Assembly: GCF_014356525.2 (NCBI RefSeq)
Contig: NC_052517.1
Location: 5,553,493-5,617,492 of the forward strand
Origin: Nilaparvata lugens
Taxonomy: Eukaryota; Arthropoda; Insecta; Hemiptera; Delphacidae
DNA: 64,000 nt
Reading direction: 5' to 3'
Below, in pieces: positions 1 through 11,500 of the stretch. The number at the start of each line of letters is the position of its first letter. The first letter of the stretch is position 1. The notes below the pieces were generated by a model. That model ran no database searches. It was not told the DNA's origin and saw only the letters and a list, made by a program, of their open reading frames with translations. Made by a program: the position numbers and the translations under genes.

Positions 1-1296
1 GTAGTGTGCAAGCATTCCAAGGACACGCTTCAATTCTTTCTGATTTTTTGGAGCTGGTAAGTCAAGGAGTGGTTTCAATCGATCTGGATCGGGCTTAATC
101 ATACCCTGACCAATTTCGAATCCCAGAAAGGTTAAATTCTCCATAGATATTTTACACTTTTCTTCATTAATCGTGAGGCCATATTTTTCTGTTGCTCTCC
201 AGAAATTTTCTAAATTTTCATCATGTTCTTCTTGGGTCCTTCCGCATACAATAATATCATCTAAATAGGCATAACATGATGTCAAATTTTCTTGTTCTAT
301 GATTTGATCAATCACTTTCTGGAAAGCAGCTACTCCATTCGTGACTCCGAACGGAATTCTTTTGAATTGATACAGTTTGTGTCCAACTTCAAATGCGGTG
401 AAATGCCTTTCCTCAGGCAAGATTGGTATCTGGTGATAGGCAGATTTCAGGTCAATAGATGAGAATATTTTATATTGCGCTACCTTATTGACTAATTCTT
501 CCATTAGTGGTAGTGGATAGGCATCCAAATTCGTGAATTTGTTGATGGTCTGTGAATAGTCAATCACCATACGTTTCTTTTGGTTCTCTCTTGAAGTAAC
601 AAATGCTTGAGCTCTCCAAGAAGAATGACTATTTTCTATAATATCAGCATCTTTAAGCCGTTTGACTTCATTCATCATAAACAAGTAATCCTCTTCTGAA
701 TGTCGTCTCGATTTAGTTATTATAGGCCGACAGTCCGGTTGAAGATCACGAAACAATGAGACAGGTTCTACTGTAGCTTGGGCTAGAGCACACTTTTTAA
801 TTTCATAAGTAGGCCTTCTTGCGTCATTGTCTTCATTCAGTTGTAGTGCTGCTTTAGATCCACCGAAATCAAAAGTGATGGATGAAAAGTTCTTTAGAAA
901 ATCGTGTCCCAAAATTACACTAGCGCAACATTTGTTCAATACGATCAAAGGAAAATCATTATATTCTTCGTTCTGGAAATATATTTCACTCAAAGCGCAC
1001 TCAGTTGTTTTAGTGTTGCAGGCACTTGAAGCAAATGTAATCAAATTGGAATATGGCATAGTTTTCATCTTCGATTGTACTACAAGTTTCTTATCTATAA
1101 AACTTGCTGTGCTCCCAGTGTCTAATAGTGCCAATGTATCTATTCCATTAACACGTATAGGAACAAGACATTTTGAGAGGTCAGTGCTGGTATTTGCTGC
1201 TGAAATTACTGTGGCAGATAGCATTTGGTTTTGCGAATCGTTTTCTCCTTCACTGACTAAATCTTGACGTTTACTCGTTTTTCTTTTCGGACCCAT
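1..1296 (-). CDS. Ty3/gypsy-type retrotransposon pol, 5' part (protease and reverse transcriptase)
   Basis: An uninterrupted frame of 432 codons runs from ATG at 1296 to the window edge, so the C-terminal part (RNase H, integrase) is outside. Residues near 59-65 read LLDTGST, the aspartic protease site. Reverse transcriptase marks follow: SSIDLKSAYHQIPI, PFGVTNGVAAFQ and YLDDIIVCG (about residues 341-349), then TFLGFEIG. No frameshift or stop was found on full manual translation, so the copy looks young. The frame opens right after an in-frame TAA, and no gag, zinc knuckle or LTR is visible in the next 1 kb upstream. Clade within Ty3/gypsy not assigned. Confidence 0.93.
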   Translation of the reverse strand, partial: MGPKRKTSKRQDLVSEGENDSQNQMLSATVISAANTSTDLSKCLVPIRVNGIDTLALLDTGSTASFIDKKLVVQSKMKTMPYSNLITFASSACNTKTTECALSEIYFQNEEYNDFPLIVLNKCCASVILGHDFLKNFSSITFDFGGSKAALQLNEDNDARRPTYEIKKCALAQATVEPVSLFRDLQPDCRPIITKSRRHSEEDYLFMMNEVKRLKDADIIENSHSSWRAQAFVTSRENQKKRMVIDYSQTINKFTNLDAYPLPLMEELVNKVAQYKIFSSIDLKSAYHQIPILPEERHFTAFEVGHKLYQFKRIPFGVTNGVAAFQKVIDQIIEQENLTSCYAYLDDIIVCGRTQEEHDENLENFWRATEKYGLTINEEKCKISMENLTFLGFEIGQGMIKPDPDRLKPLLDLPAPKNQKELKRVLGMLAHY

Positions 1297-1306
1297 TTAT
1301 TTTATT

Positions 1307-1366
1307 TTTAATGTCGAATAAATTGTAATAGAATTGGACTCAACACGAGCTTTATTCGACATTAAA
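1307..1366. repeat. Perfect 16-nt inverted repeat just upstream of pol
   Basis: Arms tttaatgtcgaataaa (1307-1322) and its exact complement (1351-1366) enclose a 28-nt loop. The left arm ends 11 nt upstream of the pol start codon. On the minus strand the right arm opens a 21-codon frame (MSNKARVES...) that stops immediately before the pol ATG. Confidence 0.85.
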
Positions 1367-2437
1367 TATGTGTCTTAGTAACAGAGATAACAGATTATAA
1401 ATATTACAGCTGTTTTATCATCACAATACTACTATATAAATATTCCCAGATTTGTTTTTCCAGTCAGTACAATGTTTATTCATATATTTTGAATATTTGT
1501 GTAATAAAGTATAATAGTCTTCAAATAGAACTCTCAATATTCATTCTTGTCTTTCCTATCTATTCTATTTTAAAATTATCCATTAATGTCTATGAATGCA
1601 ACATCAGTTATGTCTTTTCAAATAAATTATCCTTACTTTATTACATTTTATTTGAAAAAACATTTCTACCAGACTTTTTAATAGTTACAATGTTACAAAA
1701 TTAGTCATGCTCTTTGTACCTGGACACACAAGTTTTTTTGTTCTCAAATGACTTTTCAATTGCATAAATTGAAGAAAATTAAAATGAGAGGCCAAATTTT
1801 CTTTCTAAATATTTTTCAATCTCGTTTTCACCACCCACTTTTGAAACAAAAAAGTTTTAGCATTTCAAAAATTTTATGTTAGTTTGCTTAAAAAGTCTTG
1901 ACATTGACGATCATAATCATTGATTAAAAAATAACTATGGGTCGAATCCAGACATCAAAATAAAAGAAAGAATACATTTTCCCTGTTACATTGATATAAA
2001 ATATATTCTTATTACAACATAACATAATTTTGAGGAAAGTGATATTTTCAATTTCATCAAAAAAAAAAAAAAAAAATTCATTCAAGAATAAATAATAAAG
2101 CAACCACATTTTAAAAACTTGTATATATTTCTTACATAATTTTATTTCTATAAACATTATTATCTCAGACTGAACACATGACATTTTCACGATTTCTCAA
2201 ATCTTGAAAATTACAAATTGCACACAATTTCAAGAGAAAATGGAATTCATCATTTTCTCTTAACATTCTTTATCAAAATCATGTAACATTATGACCACCT
2301 TCTCCTTTGAAAAAATGAAGTTGAATTAAACAAATCTTTTCAAAATATGCTTAAAACTAAAAGTTTTCAAATAATACATTCTATTGAGCAAAGTTGAATG
2401 CATTGGAATTGCAGCATTTTTTACTTTATATAGATAG
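1367..2437. other. AT-rich stretch without recognisable gene
   Basis: Very AT-rich, with an A run near 2060. Short frames on both strands have no recognisable domain and a composition expected by chance. No LTR or primer-binding site for the neighbouring pol was found. Confidence 0.6.
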
Positions 2438-2560
2438 TATAGTGAGGTCCATATTATAATGGCAGTATTATTTAATTAACATTGGTGTTGCCATCCTTGT
2501 CTATCATTTGACAAAACAGATAACTCTATCCTTCTCTAGCTTCCCAACATTGGCAAATAG
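2438..2560 (+). mobile_element. Family A MITE, one end only
   Basis: Begins tatagtgaggtccatattat and carries the internal block ccatccttgtctatcatttg shared by other family A copies. The opposite inverted repeat is missing. Confidence 0.75.
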
Positions 2561-2791
2561 TTTTTTAACTATGTAGAAATATAATGAACAAAATATTTAG
2601 TCATAATTAAAAAAAATTTTCATTGAGTCATTGAAAAATAATTTTCTTGAAAATATATTTGAGTATAATTGATTATTGGCCGTTGTTGGCATGGCTCCGA
2701 TTTTTGTCGAGCTAACGCCAATGAAGGCGAGCGCTGGCAAACCACCTGGTCAAATAATGCGTGCTGGTTCCTGTTTTGTAGACTACAAAAA

Positions 2792-3570
2792 TCTGGTGTG
2801 GTGCACTCACACAACTTGCCTTGCCGTTATGAAAATTGATCACCTGACGCTAGTGTTCACGCGCATCTCAAGTCTACTATTTAAAGATCCAAGCCAGCTG
2901 GTGACAGGATAATAACGCTGGATACACACGAGGTCTGCTATTTCTTCATAGTGAATCATTTAATAGAATCAACAGTTGCCAACAGTTTGCAATTTAATAA
3001 TCACATTTTCTCAAATTTCAAGGTTATTTACAATTTTAGGTGAAAATTTTACTGGACATTAATTGTAGAGATTTTCATGCTCAATCTTTTCCACGTTTAA
3101 ATTATATCTGAGACCTGATAATTGAAAATCTAAAATCAAACTTTGCATAAATGGGGCGGAGCTCCTGTATTTTTTACAGATATGGGACTTGTGGCAGTTG
3201 ATAGAGCTAATCAATGACTATTTTAGGTATAAATTTGATCAAAATCGTTGGAGCCATTAGAAAATCGCGAAAAACCCTGTTTTTGACAACATTTTTGCTG
3301 CCATCTTAAATTGCATTCGATCGAAATGGTTTGTGTCGGATCATTATATAGTAAGGACCTCAAGTTCCAAATTTCAAGTCATTCCGTTAATTGGGAGATG
3401 AGATATCGTGTACACAGACGCACATACACTCATACAGACCAATACCCAAAAACCACTTTTTTGGACTCAGGGGACCTTGAAACGTATAGAAATTCAGAAA
3501 TTGGGGTACCTTAATTTTTTTTCGAAAAGCAATATTTTCCTTACCTATGGTAATAGGGCAAGGAGAGTAA
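2792..3570 (+). mobile_element. Family B element copy 1 (DINE/Helentron-like)
   Basis: Starts tctggtgtggtgcactcaca and ends in the hairpin region cctatggtaatagggcaagg. In this orientation the family has ACTTTCCTTGCC near the start, a CA-rich tract, and its inverse inside the terminal hairpin. There is no coding capacity; the frames that recur in every copy are repeat translations. Confidence 0.88.
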
Positions 3571-3734
3571 AAACAGAGTAGCAGACCGCTCTGCTGTTTT
3601 TTCTGTATAGAGTTATTATAGGCCTAAATGGCACCATAGAGGAAATATATCACATCTATAATATAATAAGAGAGAGTAGGGTTGTGTTTGTTCGCATCAA
3701 AACATGTCAACTTGTGGATTGCATACCGGAAAAA

Positions 3735-4718
3735 TCTGGTGTGGTAGACTCACACAACTTTCCTTGCTCATTGAACTGTAAGCCTCATTCTTAAACGAGA
3801 ATAATTTAGGGGAGTAACATAATGACGATTGGCGGCAACTTATTTGAAACTACGATCAGACTACTGTATATGTGTATATATAATTGTTTTTTCAGAGTTC
3901 TTTTTTATTTGTGTAAATTATGATATTCGATGATTTTTTCTTAAGTCGTCAAAACAGCTGTTCTACAGATGAAATATCTCGACTATGTGTTCTTTTTATG
4001 AACTGCTCTACCTACCTACCTCATGCACGAGAAGGAGGTTACAAAGTCCATTTCTCTAGGATGGGGTTGACCCCCATTAGTTTCTCAGGAAGGAGACTCA
4101 TGCCAGTTGATATAGCTGATAAATAACTTTACATGGTAGTATGAATTTGAAAAAAATCGGTCAAATCATTTTTGACAAAATCGTGAAAAACATGGTTTTT
4201 TAGTAATTATCCGCCATTTTTCTTAAGAATATTACGGAACTCCTGCAATTTTCCCAGAAATGATACTCATGTCAGTTGATAAATAGCTTATAAACAGGCT
4301 TAAAATAGTTTTAAATAGCTTAAAGCCTTAAAATAGGCTTATGCCTATGGTATAATATCCATGGTAAAATATCCATGGTATAAATTTGAAGAAAATCGTT
4401 AGAGCCATTTTCGAGAAAACCGTGGGTTTTTAGTAATTATCCGCCATTTTTTCCGCAATCTTGAATTGAATTTTGTTGAATTTCTTAATGTCGGATCCTC
4501 ATGGTATAAGGACCTCAAGTTTAAAATTTCAATTCAATCGGTTAATTAGGGATGGAGTTAAGGTGTTCACAGACATACACACACAGACCAATACCCAAAA
4601 ATCATCATGTTTTTGGACTCAGGGGACCTTGAAACGTATAGAAAACTTGAAATTAGGGTACCTTAATTTTTTGGAAAGCAATACTTTCTTTACCTATGGT
4701 AATAGGGCAAGGAAAGTA
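3735..4718 (+). mobile_element. Family B element copy 2 (divergent subfamily)
   Basis: The ends match family B but the middle differs, carrying two rounds of a module with tttagtaattatccgccatt. This is the same subfamily as the copy at 40918-42272. Confidence 0.85.
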
Positions 4719-5943
4719 AAAACTGGAATGCTTTAGATTTCCAAATTTTGCACATATATTCTAAAAATATCAATCTTGTGCTCCTCGAAGCCCAAATTTC
4801 AATATTACTTCTAGATTTTTCAGAACCAAAGTTCAAATTTCACTCATGGGACATGAATATTATTTCAATTGAAATGTATATACCACTAGTAGTTCTGCGA
4901 ACAGTAGACCTCGCTCATGAATAGCCTACAACTTTCAAACTAATGAGAAGGGCCATTAAGAAAGTACAGTATATTGTGAAGATTTATCGAAGAAATCTAT
5001 TATTTTCTCATTTGAAAGTGCTAAAGACATTGTTTCCAGGGACACAGAACTTATAAATGTCTCTCAAGGAGGTACCTTCATATCGTCCCCATATTTACAA
5101 TATTACAAATTTTCTAACAATTATAAGAAAACGGTCAACTGACAGAAAAATGGAATATGCAGTAGACAATTTAGACGATGAATCGTCTCACAGACGATAG
5201 TGAGACGGAAAATTATTCTAAATAAAATGGGTATGTTGGTGACAATGACAGGAGGGTTGCTAATAATGTTTTTCATGAAAAGTGGATTCAATGTTATGGC
5301 GGCTTGTTATGCCTATGCAGTATGTTTATGCTCGCAAGTCGGTTTCCGATCTCATACTAAAACGAAAACAAGAGCTACTAAGCTGTGATTACGTCTCCGG
5401 CCGGTTCGGTAGGTCTAGAAACTATTCATCTATGAAACAGGGAAATATCGTGTTGAAAAGGAAAGGAGAAATGGGTGCAATCAAGTGAGAAGTTTTCTTC
5501 AATAATTAATAAATACAGTATGATTTGGAGCGGCTCAGACGTTTCAAGGTTCACCGCTGACAACTCTACTTGTCCTCTATCGATAGCATTCCAACAATAC
5601 CATTCATTCAATACAGCACATTTTAGAGCGGCACAATTTATATTAAAACCGGAGGTCTTATAAAAAATCGTTACACATACGTTTCTGCGCCTTGTTTCAA
5701 AGAACTTGTTTACCAAATTTCATCCAAATCGGACAATAACTGCGACTGTAACTGCGGTACAAAAACACAAACAGACAAAAGCCGATCGAGTCGAAACTAA
5801 GACCTCAGCTTCGCTTCGGTCAATTATGTTAATATAGAACTATAATCTAGAGAGACCACCTCTTTGAGACAGATGGTTGAAATTGTTACTGTAACTAAAT
5901 TAACCAGTCTAATTTTGTCAGGTTAGACAGTTAGACAATTAGG
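4719..5943. other. Non-coding, repeat fragments only
   Basis: Holds a fragment of the actagtagttctgcgaacag repeat near 4885-4920 and, at about 5700-5830, a stretch ending in acttcgcttcggtc-type sequence seen at other transposon ends. The small frames between 5200 and 5716 have no recognisable domain. Confidence 0.5.
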
Positions 5944-6055
5944 TCTAAAGTATGACAGTCGTCAGGCCAATTGACGGCTTAAATTATTATATATTCAGGC
6001 GGTGGGACCTTCCCGCAAGGGACTCCCCACCAACAAAAGCCATACGAATTTACTT
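5944..6055 (+). mobile_element. SINE 3' fragment
   Basis: Matches the 3' half of the SINE at 30743-30998, including ggcggtgggaccttcccgca, the hairpin ending ctccccacc, and the tail gccatacgaatttactt. The tRNA-like head is absent. Confidence 0.8.
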
Positions 6056-6117
6056 TTGTCAGGTTGGCATTAAGTTGAGGAGGGTTTCCAAACAAGATTT
6101 GAGTTCTGTCACTTTAT

Positions 6118-6492
6118 TGACCGAGCGAAGTGAGGTCTAAGATTCAAGTCGACGGTTTGGCATTTCTCTTAATGTTTAAATGTTTATATGTTGCGCATTT
6201 ACGGCGAAACGCGGTAATAGATTATCAGGTATGTTCTGTTTTTAATTGCGCGTCGACGTATATACAAGGTTTTTGGAAATTATGCATTTCAAGGTTAATA
6301 TAAAAGGAAAAGGAGCCTCCTTCATACGTCAATATTAGAGTAAAAATCAGACTATAGAATTATTCATCATAAATCAGCTGACAAGTGATTACACAGATGT
6401 GTGGAGAAGCCAGTCTATTGCTGTATTTCCATAAGGTCTATACTTGTGGATGAGAATACTGCGTGAGGTCTACTGTTCACAGAACTACTAGT
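6118..6492 (+). mobile_element. Family C element copy 1
   Basis: Begins ttgaccgagcgaagtgaggt and ends at cacagaactactagt. The same sequence, in either orientation, recurs near 21344, 35935, 37211, 37780, 48011 and 49553. Confidence 0.85.
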
Positions 6493-7040
6493 TATGTTAG
6501 AACCAAGTTGAAGAACTTATTTGTACTATAATAAAGGAAAGTACTGGCTTATTTATACACGTACGGGATATTTCTTGAGTTAGGTACTATTTTTGTTACC
6601 GGTATCTGTATTATTTCTTTTTCTATAAGTATTATATCTTTAATTTGTATTATTTTTTATCATTTGAATTTGTAAGATTTTTATTGTAAAGGAGACATAT
6701 TTGGGGAAACCCGTTGTCTCCATTGTGAATAAATAAATAAATAAGAAAATTATGTTTCATCACATCTAAACTACTGGACTGAAATTAACTTGAAATTTTG
6801 CATATAGATTCTTAATTAACCGAGGATGGTTTTAGGCCTATTCCAAACTGTTCAAGATTCCACTCGGTCAAGTTTTCAGTCTGTCAAGTTTTAAAATAGA
6901 CCCTTGCGGAGCACGGGTTACCTGCAAGTATGCTTTACTTTCTCTGTGTTGCTGTTTTCTGTTTTGTGGCGTGCTCTGCTTTTGACCAACGCGGCCAAGC
7001 TTACTAGAGGCTTGACAAGCCCCTTGGCCAACGTGTGGAC
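6493..7040. mobile_element. Family G repeat, one copy
   Basis: Contains aaggaaagtactggcttatt, a middle block cttaattaaccgaggatggt and an end ttgcggagcacgggttacc. These blocks recur near 8595-8785, 11095-11195, 19860-20010 and 22598-23155. No coding frame seen. Confidence 0.6.
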
Positions 7041-8199
7041 TATAATGGGATCCACGTTATAATGGCAGTGGAGAAACATGGGAAAACTGCGTTGCCGATT
7101 CTCTGTCTTGCCACTGCCTTCAATAGAGGACATCTGATACTGGTATTTCTAATGAATATTAACTGTTCATGCTTGTGTAAAATACAGGGTGACACAGAAT
7201 AACGGAAACTTTTAAAAACGCCATAATACATTAGTGTGAAGGGCCAAAATGATTTTATTCAAACTAATGTAAAGTTGAAGACTTGCCGTTTGAGAATTAT
7301 TGATAACATCCATCACTTTTTGACAATTACTATTTCAAGATGGCTTCCTCCTGCACGAATACACTCTTGAAATCTGTGTTGACGATTCCTCATTGATCGC
7401 TGCAACATCTCATCTGGGATATTGCGGATTTCATTTTGAATTCTGTTTTAATTTTTAGTTAATTCAAAATTATTGATGAAATTGTGAGCGAAATCCACTG
7501 TGCACGGCATTCAATGGCAACTGTGCGTGTGAGTATTGTTTGGTAACCGTGTAATCTCATGATTAGGTTGCCTCTCCTGGTCCCATGATCTGTCCACCTG
7601 CGATTTTCTGTTTGTGGAGCTATCTCAAATCAAACGTTTTCACAACTTGACCAATAACTGTGGTTGAATCATAGCAGACAATTCAAAATGAAATCCCAGC
7701 TGAAATGTTGCAGCAATCGTCAAAACAGATTTCAAGAGTGTATTCGTGCAGGAGGAAGCCATCTTTAAGAAGTAATTGTCAATGAGTGATACATGTTATT
7801 AATAATTCTCAAATGGCAAGTCTTGAACTTTACATTAGTTTGAATAAAATCATTTTTGCCCTTCCCACTAATGTTTTATAAAGTTTTTAAAAGTTCCCGT
7901 TATTCTGTGTCACTCTGTATATTATTATTATTATTTGTCTTTTTTATATATATTTTTCTTGTTTAAAATGACCAATAATCTATTATTGTTTGTCAAGAAA
8001 ATATATTTTTCAATTACTCAATGACAAATTTTAATAATTGAGATAAAATATTTTGTCAATCAATAAAATTTCTAAATCTACGATGTGAGAACGATGCGGA
8101 GCTAGCTAAGGATAGAGCTATCTGTTTTCGCCGAATGATAGACAAGGATAGCAACACCAATGTTGATGAAATACTACCATTATAACGTGGACCTCACTA
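7041..8199 (+). mobile_element. Family A MITE split by a mariner-like insertion
   Basis: The left part (7041-7182) and right part (7920-8199) together match the uninterrupted copy at 22731-23094. The right end is cattataacgtggacctcac. The gap holds the element at 7185-7917. Confidence 0.82.
7185..7917. mobile_element. Tc1/mariner-derived fold-back element
   Basis: Inverted ends cagggtgacacagaataacg and its near-complement are flanked by TA on both sides (7183-7184, 7918-7919), as expected for Tc1/mariner. Arms are about 250 bp each. In a shifted frame the right arm reads NEIPAEMLQQ and CIRAGGSHL, resembling the end of mariner-group transposases. No complete transposase remains. Confidence 0.8.
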
Positions 8200-8280
8200 A
8201 AGAAATTAGTGTTCGACATAACGACAATATGATACAGTATTATCTCAACTTGATACACAACACCATAATTTGATACAGAA

Positions 8281-8373
8281 CAGGATATTGCTATCTGCTT
8301 TGTGGAATGATAAACAAGGATAGCAACACCAATGTTGATCAAATACCACCATTATAACGTGGACCTCACTATG
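8281..8373 (-). mobile_element. Family A MITE end inside the CAT 3' UTR region
   Basis: Contains ggatagcaacaccaatgttg and ends cattataacgtggacctcac. It begins about 50 nt downstream of the transporter stop codon. Confidence 0.75.
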
Positions 8374-8423
8374 GTCAGGCACATGATGAACTGAGATCGT
8401 GATCAAGTGAGACTCTCCGTTGT

Positions 8424-8548
8424 TCATGAGACCAAGTGTTCATTCTCCGGTGCCCAGTGACCGTTAGAGTCATAGTCTACAGACCTCACAACTTTTGAAT
8501 CTTTCTCCACACTGTTCGAAATGCCGTAACCAAAATAGATGAATAAAC
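8424..8548 (-). CDS. slif: CAT transporter terminal coding exon 12 (residues 565-605)
   Basis: Encodes [16 protein letters not shown], finishing the last helix, followed by a hydrophilic tail of about 33 residues ending NEHLVS and TGA. The acceptor is ATATGTTTGCAG. The 3' UTR runs straight into MITE sequence about 50 nt after the stop. I see no AATAAA on the minus strand within 390 nt; an ATTAAA lies at 8030-8035. Confidence 0.9.
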
Positions 8549-11500
8549 CTGCAAACATATATAAAAAGTCATTTAAAATGTAAAGTAAAAGACATCATAA
8601 AGGAAACAACTGGCTTACATACGTAGGGGATAGGAAATTCACGAATGACGCATCATCACGTCTCAACTACTCAACTCATTAACTTAAAATATTGCATATA
8701 GATTCTTAATTCACCGAGGATGGTTATAGGCCTGTTTCAATTCTTCAAGATCTCAGTAGGTCAAGTTGGTGATGTTCTTAATATTATAGTGAGGTCCACG
8801 TTATAATGGCAGTGAAGAAAGATAGGAGAAAAGCGTTGCCAAGTCTCTCCATTTTGCCACTGACTTTGTTTCCACTTGAAACAATATATATATATTGTTT
8901 ATTTTTGTGTGTGGCGAAAAATAGCGTTCGCACCACGGGCAAAAATGTTTTTCCGGCTCTCAATCTTTTCTAGTCCTCGACCTACGGCCTCGGACTTAGA
9001 AAACCGATTTCGAGCCGGAAAAATGACATTTTCTGCTCTAGGTGCGAAATATACTATATATTCAAACTGGACATTCTTTTCCCACATCTCGAGCACCTTG
9101 GAAAACGATTTACAGTTGAAATCATTCCACCGATGTCCTTATCTTTCCCTTGAAGCTGCAAATTTAAATCATTCAACTTCTCAGTTATATCAGTGAGAAA
9201 TGCAAAATTTTGTAGCCATGTTTCTCAATGCATGGTTGACAACCCAAGCATTTCTGTGAGCTACCAAAAACCACCCCACGAGCTACCGGTAGCTCGCGAT
9301 CTACTGTTTGGCGACCACTGATCTATACTATAAGGCTAGCTTCACACGCTTTCGGTTTCATTCGATTAGGTTCGTTTTCGGTTTGGTTCGGTTCGTTACC
9401 GAAAACGAATGAGGCTGTCATACATGTCAGTTTTTAATTCGTACGGTTCTAATTGGGTATTTTCTTCTCAAACACAGCTGTGTTTGGATTTTCACAGTTC
9501 ATGCTGGTATATTTAAATATAACAGCTGGTGTTAAATTGTAAGATGTTATTTCTTGAACAACAAAATTTCAAAGTTAATTAAAAATTGTGAATTATTTGA
9601 ATAGTTTCTTTTTGATTATGTTAACTTTGGATGTTCAGAGAGATTTTTTTTTTAAATCGAAAATTTGTTCCTTGTTTTGACACATGGTATATAAACTTCA
9701 TCTCTTCTCTCCATTGATGAAATCATGTAATATTCGTGGAAAAAAATTCTTCCTAAGTTTCAATTTATATCTTTCATATTTTTTCAGCAAACTATTCATT
9801 GAGAAAAAAATGTTTCTGTGAACTAACATAAATGAATTGACCATATGATTTTGACTTGGAACCTTTGAAACCGATAATCACGATATCAGGTTAAAATAAA
9901 AACAAAAAAGGCAAGCGTGTGTAAAAGACTTTGTTTTTTCCTGTTTCCCTAACAACGAATTCGAATATAATGAAACCTATTCGTGTCGAGGGGGCGTTCG
10001 GTGCTATGCAGTAGCTATTCGGTACCGAATTCAGACCGAATCATCCTTTCACACTTATCGGAATTTGCCGAAAACGAAACGAACCGAACCGAACTGAAAG
10101 TGTGTGAAAGTAGCGTCTCGCCAGCAACGAATTGAAACCTGATGGAATTTATTAGTGTCAAGTGGGCGTTCGGTTCTATGCGGTTTCTATTCGGTACCGA
10201 ATTCAAACCGAATTACCGTTTCACACTTATTGGAATTTGCCGAAAACGAATCGAAAACGAAACGAACCGAATGAATGTGAAACTAGCCTAAGTCTTTCAC
10301 TCGTTCGTAAGATTTATATGCGAAATAAATTTCAATAATAAACACACGTTCATCCTTTGAAAAACCATAGTTGAACATACACAGCCACTACAGATTATTA
10401 CAAATGAATACTAACAAGCACTAGTGAATGTAAAATGGTGCATGCCGGTTCAACAATGAGTACTGAAGTGCCAACTGTTATTTGGGGGAACAAAATATTC
10501 CCTATACAAAATAGTTATTTGTGCAACTAGTGCGCAAAGTGACAGTTTGCTGCACCGAAAGAAACGTTTACGCCCGAGCCGTAGGCGAGGGCGGAATGGT
10601 TTCTTGAGTGCAGCAGAGGAACTTTGCACACGTATTTCACATTTAATTTTTCCTACAGTTACAATTGAATATGAAAAGTGGGCAATTATGGGTAAAATTG
10701 CCTGAAATGCATCAAATGTTTTTCTGTGTAATTTTATTATTGATAAAAACCTTAATCCTAAAATCCTAAAGTCCTCGTTGTCCTTGGTTATAATATATAA
10801 TGAATAATAATTAGCGCGTTGTGCTTGGTTGCACCTCTGCTCACTATAGCAGCCACAGCAGTCACTGTTACCAACTTCATTTTGATTTTGCTGCACTGTT
10901 GCTCCATATAACCTACTAAGTATTTTGCGTTGCCATGTTGCAAATCTGGAGTGCAGAAAAATTTTTGCCGCACTAGAGCGGAAAAGTGATTCTTTGCGTT
11001 CTGTAATCAGTGCAGCAATGGCCACTTTTCAACGTAACTGTAGGAAAAATATATTCCCTCAAACTTCGATGTGCGTCCTTTTTGAAACACCCGTTATAAT
11101 AGGCCTATTTCAAGATTTCAGTAAGTCAAGTTCTCAGTTTGTCAAGTTTTTAATCAGATCCTTGCGGAGCACGGGTTACTTGCTAGTTGTAAAAGGATGA
11201 ATCAACTCACCGACAATCATCCATACGGTGAATCGAATCCATGTATCATTATCCATCAGCATCATGAGGTAGATATTGAGGAATATACTCAGAGCTGGTA
11301 GAATCGGAACTAGAGGAACCTTCAAACAAAATTAAATTATATCAAAAATCTGGTATGGCGCATTCACACAACCTTCCTTGCCGTTATGAAAATTGATCAC
11401 CTGACGCTAGTGTTCACGCGCATCTCAAGTCTACTATTCAAAGAGCTGAGCCAGCTGGTGACAGAACAATAACGCTGGAGACACACGAGGTCTGCTATCT

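Noticed and set aside
10450..11025. A 191-codon minus-strand frame, with a 127-codon relative at 40466-40849
   Set aside because: Both lie within copies of one repeat with inverted ends, have no recognised domain, and differ in where they stop.
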